A stretch of DNA of 64,000 nucleotides from Parafrigoribacterium_A soli (lineage in GTDB: Bacteria; Actinomycetota; Actinomycetes; Actinomycetales; Microbacteriaceae): NCBI RefSeq assembly GCF_040227235.1, contig NZ_JBELNZ010000001.1, positions 620,001 through 684,000 on the forward strand, in the 5' to 3' direction. Below the pieces are notes generated by a model. The model searched no databases. It was not told the DNA's origin and saw only the letters and a list, made by a program, of their open reading frames with translations. The position numbers and the translations under genes are program-made. Below, piece by piece: positions 1 to 7,851 of the stretch. Each line of letters begins with the position of its first letter. Position 1 is the first letter of the stretch.

Positions 1-1001
1 TCTATATCTCCGAGGTCTCTCCCCCGCGAGTGCGCGGCGGCCTCGTCTCGTTCAATCAGCTCGCGATCACTTCCGGCATCCTGCTCGCCTACCTCGTGAA
101 CTTCGCGTTCTCGTCGGTGCCTGACGGCTGGCGGTGGATGCTGGGGGTCGGTGCCATTCCCGGTGCGGCGCTCGCGGTCGGGATGCTCATGGTGCCGCAC
201 ACGCCCCGCTGGCTGCTGGAGCACGGCCGGGAGGACGAGGCGCGCACGGTGCTGCAGAAACTGCGCGGCAGCGATCCGGACGCCGACATCGAGCAGGAGA
301 TAGAGGAGGTGCGCGATGCGCAGCGCAAGGAGAGCTCGACGACCGTTCGCGACCTGCTGAAGCCGAACATCCGCCCGCTCATCTGGGTCGGCGCGGGGCT
401 CGCGATCTTCCAGCAGTTCGTGGGCATCAACACGGTCATCTACTACGCGCCGACGATCCTGTCGAAGACCGGGCTCACCAACAGCGCCTCGATCACCCAG
501 ACGGTGTTTGTCGGGGTCACGAACGTCGTGTTCACGATCATCGCGGTGCTGCTGCTTGATCGCATCGGGCGTCGCCGCCTGCTGCTCATCGGCACCGTGG
601 GCCTCACCGTGGCGATCATCTTCCTGGGCGTCTTCTTCGCCTCGCCGTGGTTGCAGCAGAACGCGAGCTACCTCGCCCTTGTCGCTCTGATCGTCTACAT
701 CGCCTCGTTCGCGGTGGGGCTCGGGCCGGTGTTCTGGCTGATGATCGCGGAGATCTACCCCATGGGCATCCGCAGCAAGGCGATGTCGCTCGCCACCGTG
801 CTGAACTGGGCGGCGAACTTCCTCGTCGCCGGCACCTTCCTCACGCTGATTTCGCTGGTCACACGGCAGGGTGCGTTCTTCATCTTCGGCTTCCTCGGAA
901 TCCTCGCGATCGCGTTCTTCGCCTGGAAGGTGCCGGAGACGAGGGACAAGTCACTCGAGCAACTGCAGGACGACCTGCTCGGCGGCAAGCAGCATGACTG
1001 A
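1..1001 (+). CDS. MFS sugar porter (5' end outside window)
   Basis: C-terminal 332 residues of a sugar:proton symporter of the major facilitator superfamily, acting in the cytoplasmic membrane. The open frame runs through the left edge: it reads YISEVSPPRVRG, the sugar-porter signature after TM4, before the first in-window ATG at 30. Also visible are QQFVGINTVIYYAP (the substrate-binding TM7 motif), DRIGRRR and the C-terminal PETRDKSLEQL, which matches the family PETKG motif. The stop overlaps the ATG of the enolase-family gene, so the two are translationally coupled and the sugar taken up is probably the source of that enzyme's acid substrate. Substrate is not predictable from this fragment. 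Confidence 0.93.
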   Translation, partial: YISEVSPPRVRGGLVSFNQLAITSGILLAYLVNFAFSSVPDGWRWMLGVGAIPGAALAVGMLMVPHTPRWLLEHGREDEARTVLQKLRGSDPDADIEQEIEEVRDAQRKESSTTVRDLLKPNIRPLIWVGAGLAIFQQFVGINTVIYYAPTILSKTGLTNSASITQTVFVGVTNVVFTIIAVLLLDRIGRRRLLLIGTVGLTVAIIFLGVFFASPWLQQNASYLALVALIVYIASFAVGLGPVFWLMIAEIYPMGIRSKAMSLATVLNWAANFLVAGTFLTLISLVTRQGAFFIFGFLGILAIAFFAWKVPETRDKSLEQLQDDLLGGKQHD

Positions 1002-2103
1002 GCGGCCGACGGATGCCGCGGTCGACTCCGTCGAGGCACGCGTCTACACGGTGCCCACGGATGAGCCGGAGGCCGACGGAACTGTGCAGTGGAACTCCAC
1101 CACGATGGTGCTCGTGCAGGCCAGGAGCGGCAGCACGGTGGGCACCGGCTGGACCTACGGCGCAGCGGAGTGCGGTCCGGTCGTCACCTCGACGCTCGCG
1201 CCGCTCGTCGTCGGCCGCAGCGCACTGGATGTCGGTGCCCGATTCGACGAGATGGTGAAGGCCGTGCGCAACAGCGGTCGGCAGGGCGCGATCGGCTATG
1301 CGATCTCTGCCGTGGACATCGCGCTGTGGGACCTCAAGGCGCGCCTCCTCGGCCTCCCGCTGCACCGCCTGCTCGGCGCGGTGCGCGAGGCCGTTCCGAT
1401 CTACGGCAGCGGCGGCTTCACCACCTACTCGAAGCAACGCCTGGCCGAGCAACTCGGCGGCTGGCGCGAGCAGGGCATCCCGAGGGTGAAGATCAAGATC
1501 GGCGAGTCCTGGGGCACCAAGCCCGACCGCGACCTCGCGCGGATGCGGCAGGCACGCTCCGTGATCGGCGACGAGGCGGAGCTGTTCGCGGACGCGAACG
1601 GCGGCTATAGCCGGGGCCAGGCCATCCGCATCGCGCACGCCGCGGAAGACGTGGCACTGCACTGGTTCGAGGAACCGGTCTCGTCCGACGATCTCGACGG
1701 GTTGCGCGAGGTGCGCAACGCCGTCGCTGCCGACGTGGCGGCGGGCGAGTACGGCTTCGACCTCACCTACTTTCGCCGCATGTGCCAGGCGCAGTCCGTG
1801 GACTGCCTGCAGGTGGACGCGAGCCGCTGCGGCGGCATCACCGAGTGGCTGCGCGCCGCGGCCGTCGCCGCAAGCTTCGGCCTCGAGGTCTCCGGGCACT
1901 GCGGCCCGCACCTGCACGCCCACGTTGCTGCGGCGACTCCCAACCTGCGGCACCTCGAGTGGTTTCACGACCACGTGCGCATCGAGACGATGTTCTTCGA
2001 CGGCACCCTCGACCCGAGCGGAGGCACGATCACCCCGCGAGACGAGCCAGGCAACGGCCTGACCCTGCGGGAGAGCGACGCGGAGAAGTACCGCATCCGG
2101 TAG
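994..2103 (+). CDS. Enolase-superfamily sugar-acid dehydratase (mandelate racemase/muconate lactonizing type)
   Basis: A 369-aa enzyme that should abstract the proton alpha to a carboxylate, most likely dehydrating an aldonic or aldaric acid. The barrel carries the KIK motif (Lys166, Lys168), metal ligands Asp200 (DANGGY), Glu226 (FEEPV) and Glu252 (AGEY), and His302/His306 in GHCGPHLH near the end of the barrel. I start it at ATG 994, where ATGACTGA overlaps the transporter stop; longer upstream reading is inside the transporter. The coupling supports a transporter-enzyme pair for one sugar acid. Exact substrate (gluconate, rhamnonate, galactonate and so on) cannot be told from the sequence alone. 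Confidence 0.88.
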   Translation: MTERPTDAAVDSVEARVYTVPTDEPEADGTVQWNSTTMVLVQARSGSTVGTGWTYGAAECGPVVTSTLAPLVVGRSALDVGARFDEMVKAVRNSGRQGAIGYAISAVDIALWDLKARLLGLPLHRLLGAVREAVPIYGSGGFTTYSKQRLAEQLGGWREQGIPRVKIKIGESWGTKPDRDLARMRQARSVIGDEAELFADANGGYSRGQAIRIAHAAEDVALHWFEEPVSSDDLDGLREVRNAVAADVAAGEYGFDLTYFRRMCQAQSVDCLQVDASRCGGITEWLRAAAVAASFGLEVSGHCGPHLHAHVAAATPNLRHLEWFHDHVRIETMFFDGTLDPSGGTITPRDEPGNGLTLRESDAEKYRIR

Positions 2104-2310
2104 CCCGCTCTGTCTGTAACTACGGGGGAGCTGGGCTCGTCGCCTCAGCGAGAAGTGCCCGGACGTCGAACTCCAGCGGGTGGAGTGACTCCGCTTCCGC
2201 CGCGCGGAGGATTGGAGGGACGAATGCCGGTGCTGCGAGGTTGTCCCGCTTTGCCGCTTTCCTGCACGCGCGAAGACGAACCAGGCCGGGCCCCAAGCTC
2301 ACTCGCACCC

Positions 2311-3000
2311 TTATTGCTGAAGTTCACTGACATTTTCATCCTCTTCGTCCAGTAACCATTCGACCACGTAGTCATCCCTGATTGCTACCCAAAGTCCCTG
2401 CGTTCCCGACACGACTGACACGAACCTGCCCCCCTTATCGATGTTCCACTGCTCGGCAATGAACAGATCGCGCGATTCCGGATAGGTCGCAAAGCGGCTT
2501 CGCTCGTCAAACACGCCACCAACCCAGACGCCTTCCGCGATTCGAACACGCACCCACCCCTCCCGCACGGTCTTACTACCGAAGTCCCAGGCCGTGGGCG
2601 TGTCACTGGCTTCTTGCGACCCGGTGAGGTGCGGTCGGATCCGCTCGGCCCAAAGACGCGTCGGTCTCTCGAGAAAGGGGACTTGCCCGTATATTATCCA
2701 CGCCGCGGTGTACGGCACGAGAACACCGCCTACGAGGAAGACGAAAGCGACGGGCACCACGTTCCGCGCTGGATAGGTGTGAAGGTCAAGCAGCGCGATC
2801 GACACTTCACCGGAGAAAACAACCGCGTAAACAGAATCGAAGATCGCGCTCGCGACGATCGCCTCGAGTACCCGTGCGCCGACTGACCGATCCGCCGCGC
2901 GCACTCCCCTTAGCTGGACTCGAACGGCGGCGAAAACCACTCCAGGCACTAGTAGGGCGAGATAGAAGAGCAATTGGAATGAGCTCGCAGGAATAGCCAA
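2311..3000 (-). CDS. DUF6338-like membrane protein
   Basis: A 229-aa protein of unknown function. The N-terminal half has three hydrophobic segments (about residues 8-28, 44-66 and 80-104). The cytosolic C-terminal half has PTAWDFGSK, WVRVRI and WVGGVF followed by a strand-rich tail with SGTQGLWVAI, a pattern I recall from the DUF6338 family, where a membrane N-terminus carries a small WVGG-type beta domain. It stands alone, convergent with the enolase-family gene, and its GC content is lower than that of its neighbours, which fits an accessory gene. Related proteins occur sporadically in actinobacteria; no function is assigned here. Confidence 0.7.
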   Translation of the reverse strand: MAIPASSFQLLFYLALLVPGVVFAAVRVQLRGVRAADRSVGARVLEAIVASAIFDSVYAVVFSGEVSIALLDLHTYPARNVVPVAFVFLVGGVLVPYTAAWIIYGQVPFLERPTRLWAERIRPHLTGSQEASDTPTAWDFGSKTVREGWVRVRIAEGVWVGGVFDERSRFATYPESRDLFIAEQWNIDKGGRFVSVVSGTQGLWVAIRDDYVVEWLLDEEDENVSELQQ

Positions 3001-3227
3001 GACAGGTCCTCGTCAGGAGAAAGCGATGCGCTCGGGGTGAGCGACTTCCGCGCGCAAATCTAGCGGCACTTCGACGCACGGGGCGAGAGGTCGATCACGT
3101 TGTGGATAACCGAAGCGCCGTGCGTCTGCTGTGCTGAACGCCGCTTGCCCTTGTTAACGAGGGGTTCGCACAACTAGACTCGCCGCGGCACGTGATCGCT
3201 GCCAGTACACAGACTGTTCACTAATCC

Positions 3228-3257
3228 TTGACAGCGACCGCGGCTCGAATCGATAAT
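3228..3257 (+). promoter_or_regulatory. Sigma-70-like promoter for the FAD monooxygenase
   Basis: TTGACA (3228-3233), an 18-bp spacer, then GATAAT (3252-3257), both close to the housekeeping consensus. It would give a leader of about 70 nt before the start at 3337. The rest of the 3001-3336 gap shows no gene. Confidence 0.6.
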
Positions 3258-3336
3258 GCAAAGAGCCACCCAGCGGACCTCCCGACTGCGCGTCCCTCCT
3301 CCGTGTGCTGACAGCCGATCAACAATGGAGTCGATT

Positions 3337-4998
3337 ATGTCCAACGAAACTGCCTCACCATCCGACCTTCAGGTGCCGGTTCTGATTGCGGGAGGCAGCC
3401 TCGTGGGGCTGACGACCTCACTGCTTCTCTCCTCGTACGGGATCGAGAACCTCGTGGTCGAACGGCACTCCGGCACCGCGATCCACCCGCGCGCAGCGTC
3501 GTTCCATCAGCGCACCATGGAGATCTTCCGGCACGCCGGCATTCAGGATGAGGTCGAGAAGACGGCGGCACTCGACTTCGAACAGAACGGCGCGATCGTC
3601 GCGGTCGAGAGCCTGTGTGGCAAGGAGCTGCAGTACTTCTACAAGTCCTGGAACGAGGGCGTCGAAGACCTCAGCGCCACCCCGCGCCTGTTCATCACCC
3701 AGGTGAGCCTCGAGCCCGTGCTGCGCAAGGCCGCGGCCGAGCGGGGAGCCGAGCACCGCTTCGGCACCGAACTCACCCACTTCACCCAGGACGACAACGG
3801 CGTGACCGCAACGATCACCTCCCGCGAGACGGGCGAGGCGAAGACGGTGCGCTCGCAGTACCTCGTGGCCGCAGACGGCGCGCACAGCAGCATCCGCGAC
3901 CAGCTCGGGATCGCCATGCAGGGCCACGGCAGTTCGGAGTGCATCACGATCTACTTCCGCGCGGACATGAAGGACATGATCGGTGATCGCAACCTCAGCG
4001 TGATCTACGTGCTCAATCCGAACCTGCTCGGCTTCTTCCGCTTCTCCCTCGATGGCCAGGCCGGCTTCCTCTCGATCTTCTCGGTGAACGACCCGGAGAC
4101 GGGCGAGAAGCGCGACCTCATCGCGGACCTCAGCGACGAACGCTGCAGCGAGTACGTGCGCATTGCACTCGGATGCGCGAACGACGAGCCGGTCGAGATC
4201 ACGAGCGTGCAGCGCTGGGAGGCCTCCGCGAGTTCCGCCGAGCGCTACAGTTCCGGCCGCGTCTTCCTCGCCGGCGACGCGGCGCACACCATGCCCCCCA
4301 CCGGCGGCTGGGGCGGCAACACGGGCGTGGCGGATGCGCACAACCTCTCGTGGAAGCTCGCCATGGTACTGAAGGGGGAGGCGGCACCTGCCCTCCTCGA
4401 CAGCTACGACGCCGAGCGCAGGCCGGCCAGTCTCATGACGATGGAGCAGGCCTATTCGATCTACGCCGGGCGCTATGCCGAGCGCGCCACCCTCGACGCC
4501 AAGCCGCTCGCCGAGCCTCGACCGGCAGAGTCCATCGAGCTCGGCACGGTCTACCGCTCCGCAGCGCTGATCGATCCGAAGCAGCAGTCCGTGCCGGCCA
4601 GCGGCGAGTGTGACGTCGTCGATCCGCGCGCACCCCTGACGGATGTCGGCTCTCGCGCGCCACACCTCGACGTCGTGGTCGACGGCTCCTCCCGTTCCGT
4701 GCACGACCTGTTCCAGGACTCCTACGTGTTGCTCGCCGGCGCTCAGGGCGAGGCATGGCGGGACGCCGCGAAGGCGGTCGCGAGCCGCAACGCGGTTCCG
4801 CTGCGCCCATACACCGTTGGCCCGAACGCGGATGCCGTCGACGCCTCGAACGCCTTCGCCCGCGCCTACGGCATCGAGCCCGAGGGCGCGGTGATCGTGC
4901 GTCCGGATGGCGTGGTCGCCTGGCGCTCCGCCACCTCAGCGGGCGACCCGGAGGAGACCGTCGCCGGTGCGATGACGGCGCTGCTGCAGCGCGGCTGA
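3337..4998 (+). CDS. FAD-dependent aromatic-ring monooxygenase (PheA/TfdB type)
   Basis: A 553-aa single-component flavoprotein hydroxylase that would insert oxygen into a phenolic or polyketide-like ring using NAD(P)H. The N-terminus has the FAD-binding Rossmann motif VLIAGGSLVGLTTSLLLSSYG with the acidic end at VVERH, and the middle has RVFLAGDAAHTMPPTGGWGGN, the GD motif that contacts the FAD ribityl chain. The last 150 residues form the thioredoxin-like domain typical of phenol hydroxylase relatives. ATG 3337 has GGAG 6 nt upstream; the in-frame ATGs at 3256 and 3325 lack this. It converges on a TetR gene that may control it. Substrate is unknown. Confidence 0.88.
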   Translation: MSNETASPSDLQVPVLIAGGSLVGLTTSLLLSSYGIENLVVERHSGTAIHPRAASFHQRTMEIFRHAGIQDEVEKTAALDFEQNGAIVAVESLCGKELQYFYKSWNEGVEDLSATPRLFITQVSLEPVLRKAAAERGAEHRFGTELTHFTQDDNGVTATITSRETGEAKTVRSQYLVAADGAHSSIRDQLGIAMQGHGSSECITIYFRADMKDMIGDRNLSVIYVLNPNLLGFFRFSLDGQAGFLSIFSVNDPETGEKRDLIADLSDERCSEYVRIALGCANDEPVEITSVQRWEASASSAERYSSGRVFLAGDAAHTMPPTGGWGGNTGVADAHNLSWKLAMVLKGEAAPALLDSYDAERRPASLMTMEQAYSIYAGRYAERATLDAKPLAEPRPAESIELGTVYRSAALIDPKQQSVPASGECDVVDPRAPLTDVGSRAPHLDVVVDGSSRSVHDLFQDSYVLLAGAQGEAWRDAAKAVASRNAVPLRPYTVGPNADAVDASNAFARAYGIEPEGAVIVRPDGVVAWRSATSAGDPEETVAGAMTALLQRG

Positions 4999-5013
4999 CG
5001 CCCTGCAGCTGCG

Positions 5014-5577
5014 CTATCCGGCGAACGCCCCGTTCATCACGGCGAGAGACTCGTCGATGATCTCGCTGAACGGGCGAGTGTTGTCTGCCCGGATCCACTC
5101 AGCGAAGGAGACGTGGAAGACGCCCATTCCGGCCTGCGCGAGGAGGCTCGCGGTCGGTTCGGCGACGCCGCGGTCGCGCAGCGCCGCAGCGATCGCAGTC
5201 GCGACGCCGGAGAGCTTGATGAGCTCGCGCTCCTGCAGGCTCGGGTTCGCGCCGACGACCCGCTGCCGTTGCAGGCTCCACGGGCGGCGGGGCTCGAACT
5301 GGGCGGCAGCGCCGTGGAGCGCTGCGGTGACCGCCTGAAGCGGCGTCGCGTCATCCGGAGCCTCGGCGATCGCCGAGACGAACATCGCGCGAAACTCGTC
5401 CTGACCGTCGAAGATCACCTCGCGCTTGTCGGAGAAGTGGCGGAAGAAGGTGCGCTCGGTGAGACCTGCGCGCTCGGCGATCTCGGCGACGGTGGTCTGC
5501 TCGTAGCCGTGCTCCAGATAGAGCTCGAGCGCCGCGAGCTGCAGGCGGCCGCGCGCATCCGGTTCCCATCGACCCAT
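5014..5577 (-). CDS. TetR/AcrR-family regulator
   Basis: A 187-aa repressor with an N-terminal helix-turn-helix (ALELYLEHGYEQTTVAEIAERAGLT and RTFFRHFSDK) and a variable ligand-binding C-terminal domain. I start it at ATG 5577 (MGRWEPD); an in-frame ATG at 5610 lies inside the palindromic operator and is unlikely. It is divergent from an NAD-dependent epimerase gene with the operator between them, so it most likely represses that gene and itself. The convergent monooxygenase could also be a target but has no matching site at its promoter. Confidence 0.9.
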   Translation of the reverse strand: MGRWEPDARGRLQLAALELYLEHGYEQTTVAEIAERAGLTERTFFRHFSDKREVIFDGQDEFRAMFVSAIAEAPDDATPLQAVTAALHGAAAQFEPRRPWSLQRQRVVGANPSLQERELIKLSGVATAIAAALRDRGVAEPTASLLAQAGMGVFHVSFAEWIRADNTRPFSEIIDESLAVMNGAFAG

Positions 5578-5602
5578 GCTTCGATGGTACCGGATGACAG
5601 CG

Positions 5603-5642
5603 ACTGACATCAGGTGTATCGTTGATGTCAGTAACTGACATC
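5603..5642. promoter_or_regulatory. TetR operator, nested palindromes
   Basis: ACTGACATCA (5603-5612) and TGATGTCAGT (5623-5632) form a perfect 10-bp inverted repeat around a 10-bp spacer. Outer half-sites GATGACAG (5593-5600, one mismatch) and CTGACATC (5635-5642) extend the symmetry, giving four half-sites between two divergent genes, as expected for two TetR dimers. Confidence 0.65.
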
Positions 5643-5696
5643 GTACCTTCGCGCATCCGGCGTGGAGCAGCCCGGCGTCATCAGGAGGTTCTTCTC

Positions 5697-6581
5697 ATGC
5701 GTGTTTTCGTCACAGGTGCTTCGGGCTGGATCGGCTCGGCCGTCACCGCAGAACTCATCGCCGCCGGCCACGAGGTCGTCGGCCTCGCCAGGTCGGATGC
5801 CTCTGCCGCGGCCATCAAGGCGGCCGGCGCCGAGGTGCGCCTCGGTTCCATCACCGACCACGACAGCCTGCGCGCGGGTGCCGAGGGCGTGGACGGCGTC
5901 ATCCACACCGCGTTCATCCACGACTTCAACTCCCACGAGGATGCGGCGGCCGTCGATCTCGCGGCCGTGCAGCTGTTCGGAGATCTGCTCGAGGGAACCG
6001 GGCGTCCGCTCGTGATCGCCTCCGGCATCCTGGGTGCGGTCTCCACCGAGACGGACCGGCCGGATCCCGCGACGGCCTGGTCGCCGCGCATCCTCACCGA
6101 GCACACCCTGCTCGGGTTCGCGGAGCGCGGTGTGCGCTCAGCATCCGTTCGGCTCTCGCCGAGCGTTCACGGCGAGGGCGACCACGGCTTCATGGCCACC
6201 CTCGTCGGGATCGACCGCGCGAAGGGCAGCTCCGGCTACGTCGGTGACGGCATGAACCGCTGGCCCGCGGTGCACCGCCTGGACGCGGCGCACCTGTTCC
6301 GCATCGCGCTCGAGGATGCTCCGGCGGGCTCCGTGTTGCACGCCGTGGGCGACGAGGGAGTGAGACTGCGCGACATCGCCGAGATCATCGGCCGGCACCT
6401 CGACCTGCCCCTCGTCAGCATCGATCCCGAGGATGCCGTGGACCACTTCGACTGGCTCGGTCGCTTCCTCGGTCTCGACAGTCCGGCGTCGAGCACGATC
6501 ACGCAGGAGCAGTTCGGCTGGAAGCCCACCCATCCGACGCTTCTCGAGGACTTCGAGGCGGGGTACTACTTCCGCGGCTGA
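5697..6581 (+). CDS. NAD(P)-dependent epimerase/dehydratase-family oxidoreductase (extended SDR)
   Basis: A 294-aa atypical extended short-chain dehydrogenase. The N-terminus has FVTGASGWIGSAV, the NAD(P) Rossmann loop. The usual Tyr-x3-Lys is not evident: the region after VIASGILG reads PRILTEHTLLGFAERGV, so this belongs to the atypical SDR/NmrA-side group whose catalysis is uncertain. ATG 5697 is preceded by AGGAGG at 5683-5688; the in-frame starts from 5622 overlap the operator. It is divergent from a TetR gene and probably induced by that regulator's ligand. Confidence 0.82.
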   Translation: MRVFVTGASGWIGSAVTAELIAAGHEVVGLARSDASAAAIKAAGAEVRLGSITDHDSLRAGAEGVDGVIHTAFIHDFNSHEDAAAVDLAAVQLFGDLLEGTGRPLVIASGILGAVSTETDRPDPATAWSPRILTEHTLLGFAERGVRSASVRLSPSVHGEGDHGFMATLVGIDRAKGSSGYVGDGMNRWPAVHRLDAAHLFRIALEDAPAGSVLHAVGDEGVRLRDIAEIIGRHLDLPLVSIDPEDAVDHFDWLGRFLGLDSPASSTITQEQFGWKPTHPTLLEDFEAGYYFRG

Positions 6582-6727
6582 CACCCGCGGTTTCACGCGG
6601 ATGCACACTGTGAGCCGAACAGATGAAGCGATCGTGCGTGATGCCTCGCACCACCTCGGCGCGCTCAACCGCTACCTGGCACTCCGGAGCGCGAATGACT
6701 GGTTGACGACGGACGTCACAACTGTCC

Positions 6728-7123
6728 TCACTTTGCGTGCACGGCGGCACGCAGTCGGATCGACGAGTGCAGGAAGAGCGCCGCGACGATCAGGTTCAGA
6801 ATCGCAACGAGGAACTCACTCGGTCGCGCGGTAAACATCGCGAGCGAGAGACCCTGCACCAAGAACAACAGGGCAAAGACAAAGCCGGATGCAGGGCGAG
6901 CGGTCATCCGCCACCAGGCTCTCGGAGGATCTTTCGACTCGTTCTCCCCACGAAAGCTGCGCACCGCGAGTCCGACGCAGACAAGGAGAAGGATGGCCCA
7001 CGACGCGGCCAGCGTAGCGGGACCCGCGGTGAAAGTCACCGCGAGCGCCACAAGCAGAGCAACAAGGTAGGAGGCCACGACGTAGCCCACTTTGGTCGCA
7101 TTGTTCGTTATCCGAAATCGCAC
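6728..7123 (-). CDS. Small integral membrane protein, unknown function
   Basis: A 131-aa protein with four hydrophobic segments (about residues 14-34, 38-55, 78-96 and 103-120) and a short charged loop (RGENESKDPPRAW) between the second and third. I do not recognise a family. It sits alone between the epimerase gene and a second TetR gene with no clear partner. Coding is supported by the sustained hydrophobic pattern; the G+C content is lower than in the flanking genes. Confidence 0.6.
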   Translation of the reverse strand: MRFRITNNATKVGYVVASYLVALLVALAVTFTAGPATLAASWAILLLVCVGLAVRSFRGENESKDPPRAWWRMTARPASGFVFALLFLVQGLSLAMFTARPSEFLVAILNLIVAALFLHSSIRLRAAVHAK

Positions 7124-7188
7124 GCCGACCCCAATCGCTGGTTCCTCAAAGGATAGCTCGACTACGTTCGGATCGTGCGCCCGGGCGG

Positions 7189-7755
7189 CTAGTCTCCCGA
7201 CCGCACCGCGAAGGCGAGGCGGAAGAGCGCGCGGGCGCGAGTGGCGACGGGCTCGCGCTCCGCCGCATCCGTCTTGGAGAGCAGAAAGGCGAGCATCGAC
7301 ACCGCGAGCATGATGTCATCGGTGGCGATGTGCGTGCCGACGATTCCTTCCTCCTGGTCCCGCACGAGCATCCGATCGATCACCGCGGCCACCCGGATGC
7401 CGAGCGCAGCCGTGCGTTCATCGTCTGGCGCGGAGACGATCACATCGATGAGCGCGGTCGAGGCGATCGCCTGCTCGGCCACGAGGTCGAAGAGCTCGCG
7501 CAGGGTGGAATCGGGCTCGTCCGCAAGCCTCTCGAACGCCCCGACGTTCTCATCGAAGACCGCCGTGGCGAGCGCGATGCGGTCGGGAAAATGCCGGTAG
7601 AGACTCCCCTGCCCCACGCCCGCGCGCTTGGCGACGGCGCTCAGCGGAGCATTCAGCCCGAGCTCGGCGAACACCTCGCGAGCGGCAACGATGAGGGCGT
7701 GCCTATTCGCGGGCCCGGCGGCTGGACCACGATTCGTTTTTGCTGTGGTCGGCAT
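7189..7755 (-). CDS. TetR/AcrR-family regulator
   Basis: A 188-aa repressor. The DNA-binding part includes ALIVAAREVFAELGLNAPLS and the recognition helix VGQGSLYRHFPDR; the C-terminal domain has the TetR_C pattern seen in regulators of SDR and transporter genes (FERLADEPDSTLRELFDLVAEQA). It is divergent from the SDR gene at 7852 with a 22-bp perfect palindrome between them, so self- and SDR-repression is the likely circuit. Confidence 0.92.
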   Translation of the reverse strand: MPTTAKTNRGPAAGPANRHALIVAAREVFAELGLNAPLSAVAKRAGVGQGSLYRHFPDRIALATAVFDENVGAFERLADEPDSTLRELFDLVAEQAIASTALIDVIVSAPDDERTAALGIRVAAVIDRMLVRDQEEGIVGTHIATDDIMLAVSMLAFLLSKTDAAEREPVATRARALFRLAFAVRSGD

Positions 7756-7768
7756 CGCTGAATCTTAC

Positions 7769-7790
7769 TACCGGACAGTGTTGTCCGGTA
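7769..7790. promoter_or_regulatory. TetR operator, perfect palindrome
   Basis: Half-site TACCGGACA, 4-bp spacer GTGT, half-site TGTCCGGTA: a perfect inverted repeat 14 bp before the TetR start and 62 bp before the SDR start. A possible -10 (TATGCT, 7789-7794) for the SDR gene overlaps its right arm, so binding would block transcription. Confidence 0.75.
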
Positions 7791-7851
7791 TGCTGAAGCC
7801 AGCACCGTGAGTGCCGGCGCATGCACGGCTCACCGAAGGAGACACGCGATT

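Noticed and set aside
880..1974. Long minus-strand open frame opposite the enolase-family gene
   Set aside because: Composition (Arg/Ala/His-rich) is that of a high-GC antisense frame; the plus strand shows complete enolase motifs.
3418..4704. 428-codon minus-strand open frame opposite the monooxygenase
   Set aside because: Antisense shadow of an FAD monooxygenase with clear motifs; no own ribosome site or family pattern.
6582..6727. Short plus-strand frame 6433-6834 across the gap
   Set aside because: Arg/Ser-rich shadow continuing from inside the epimerase gene; no own start signal.
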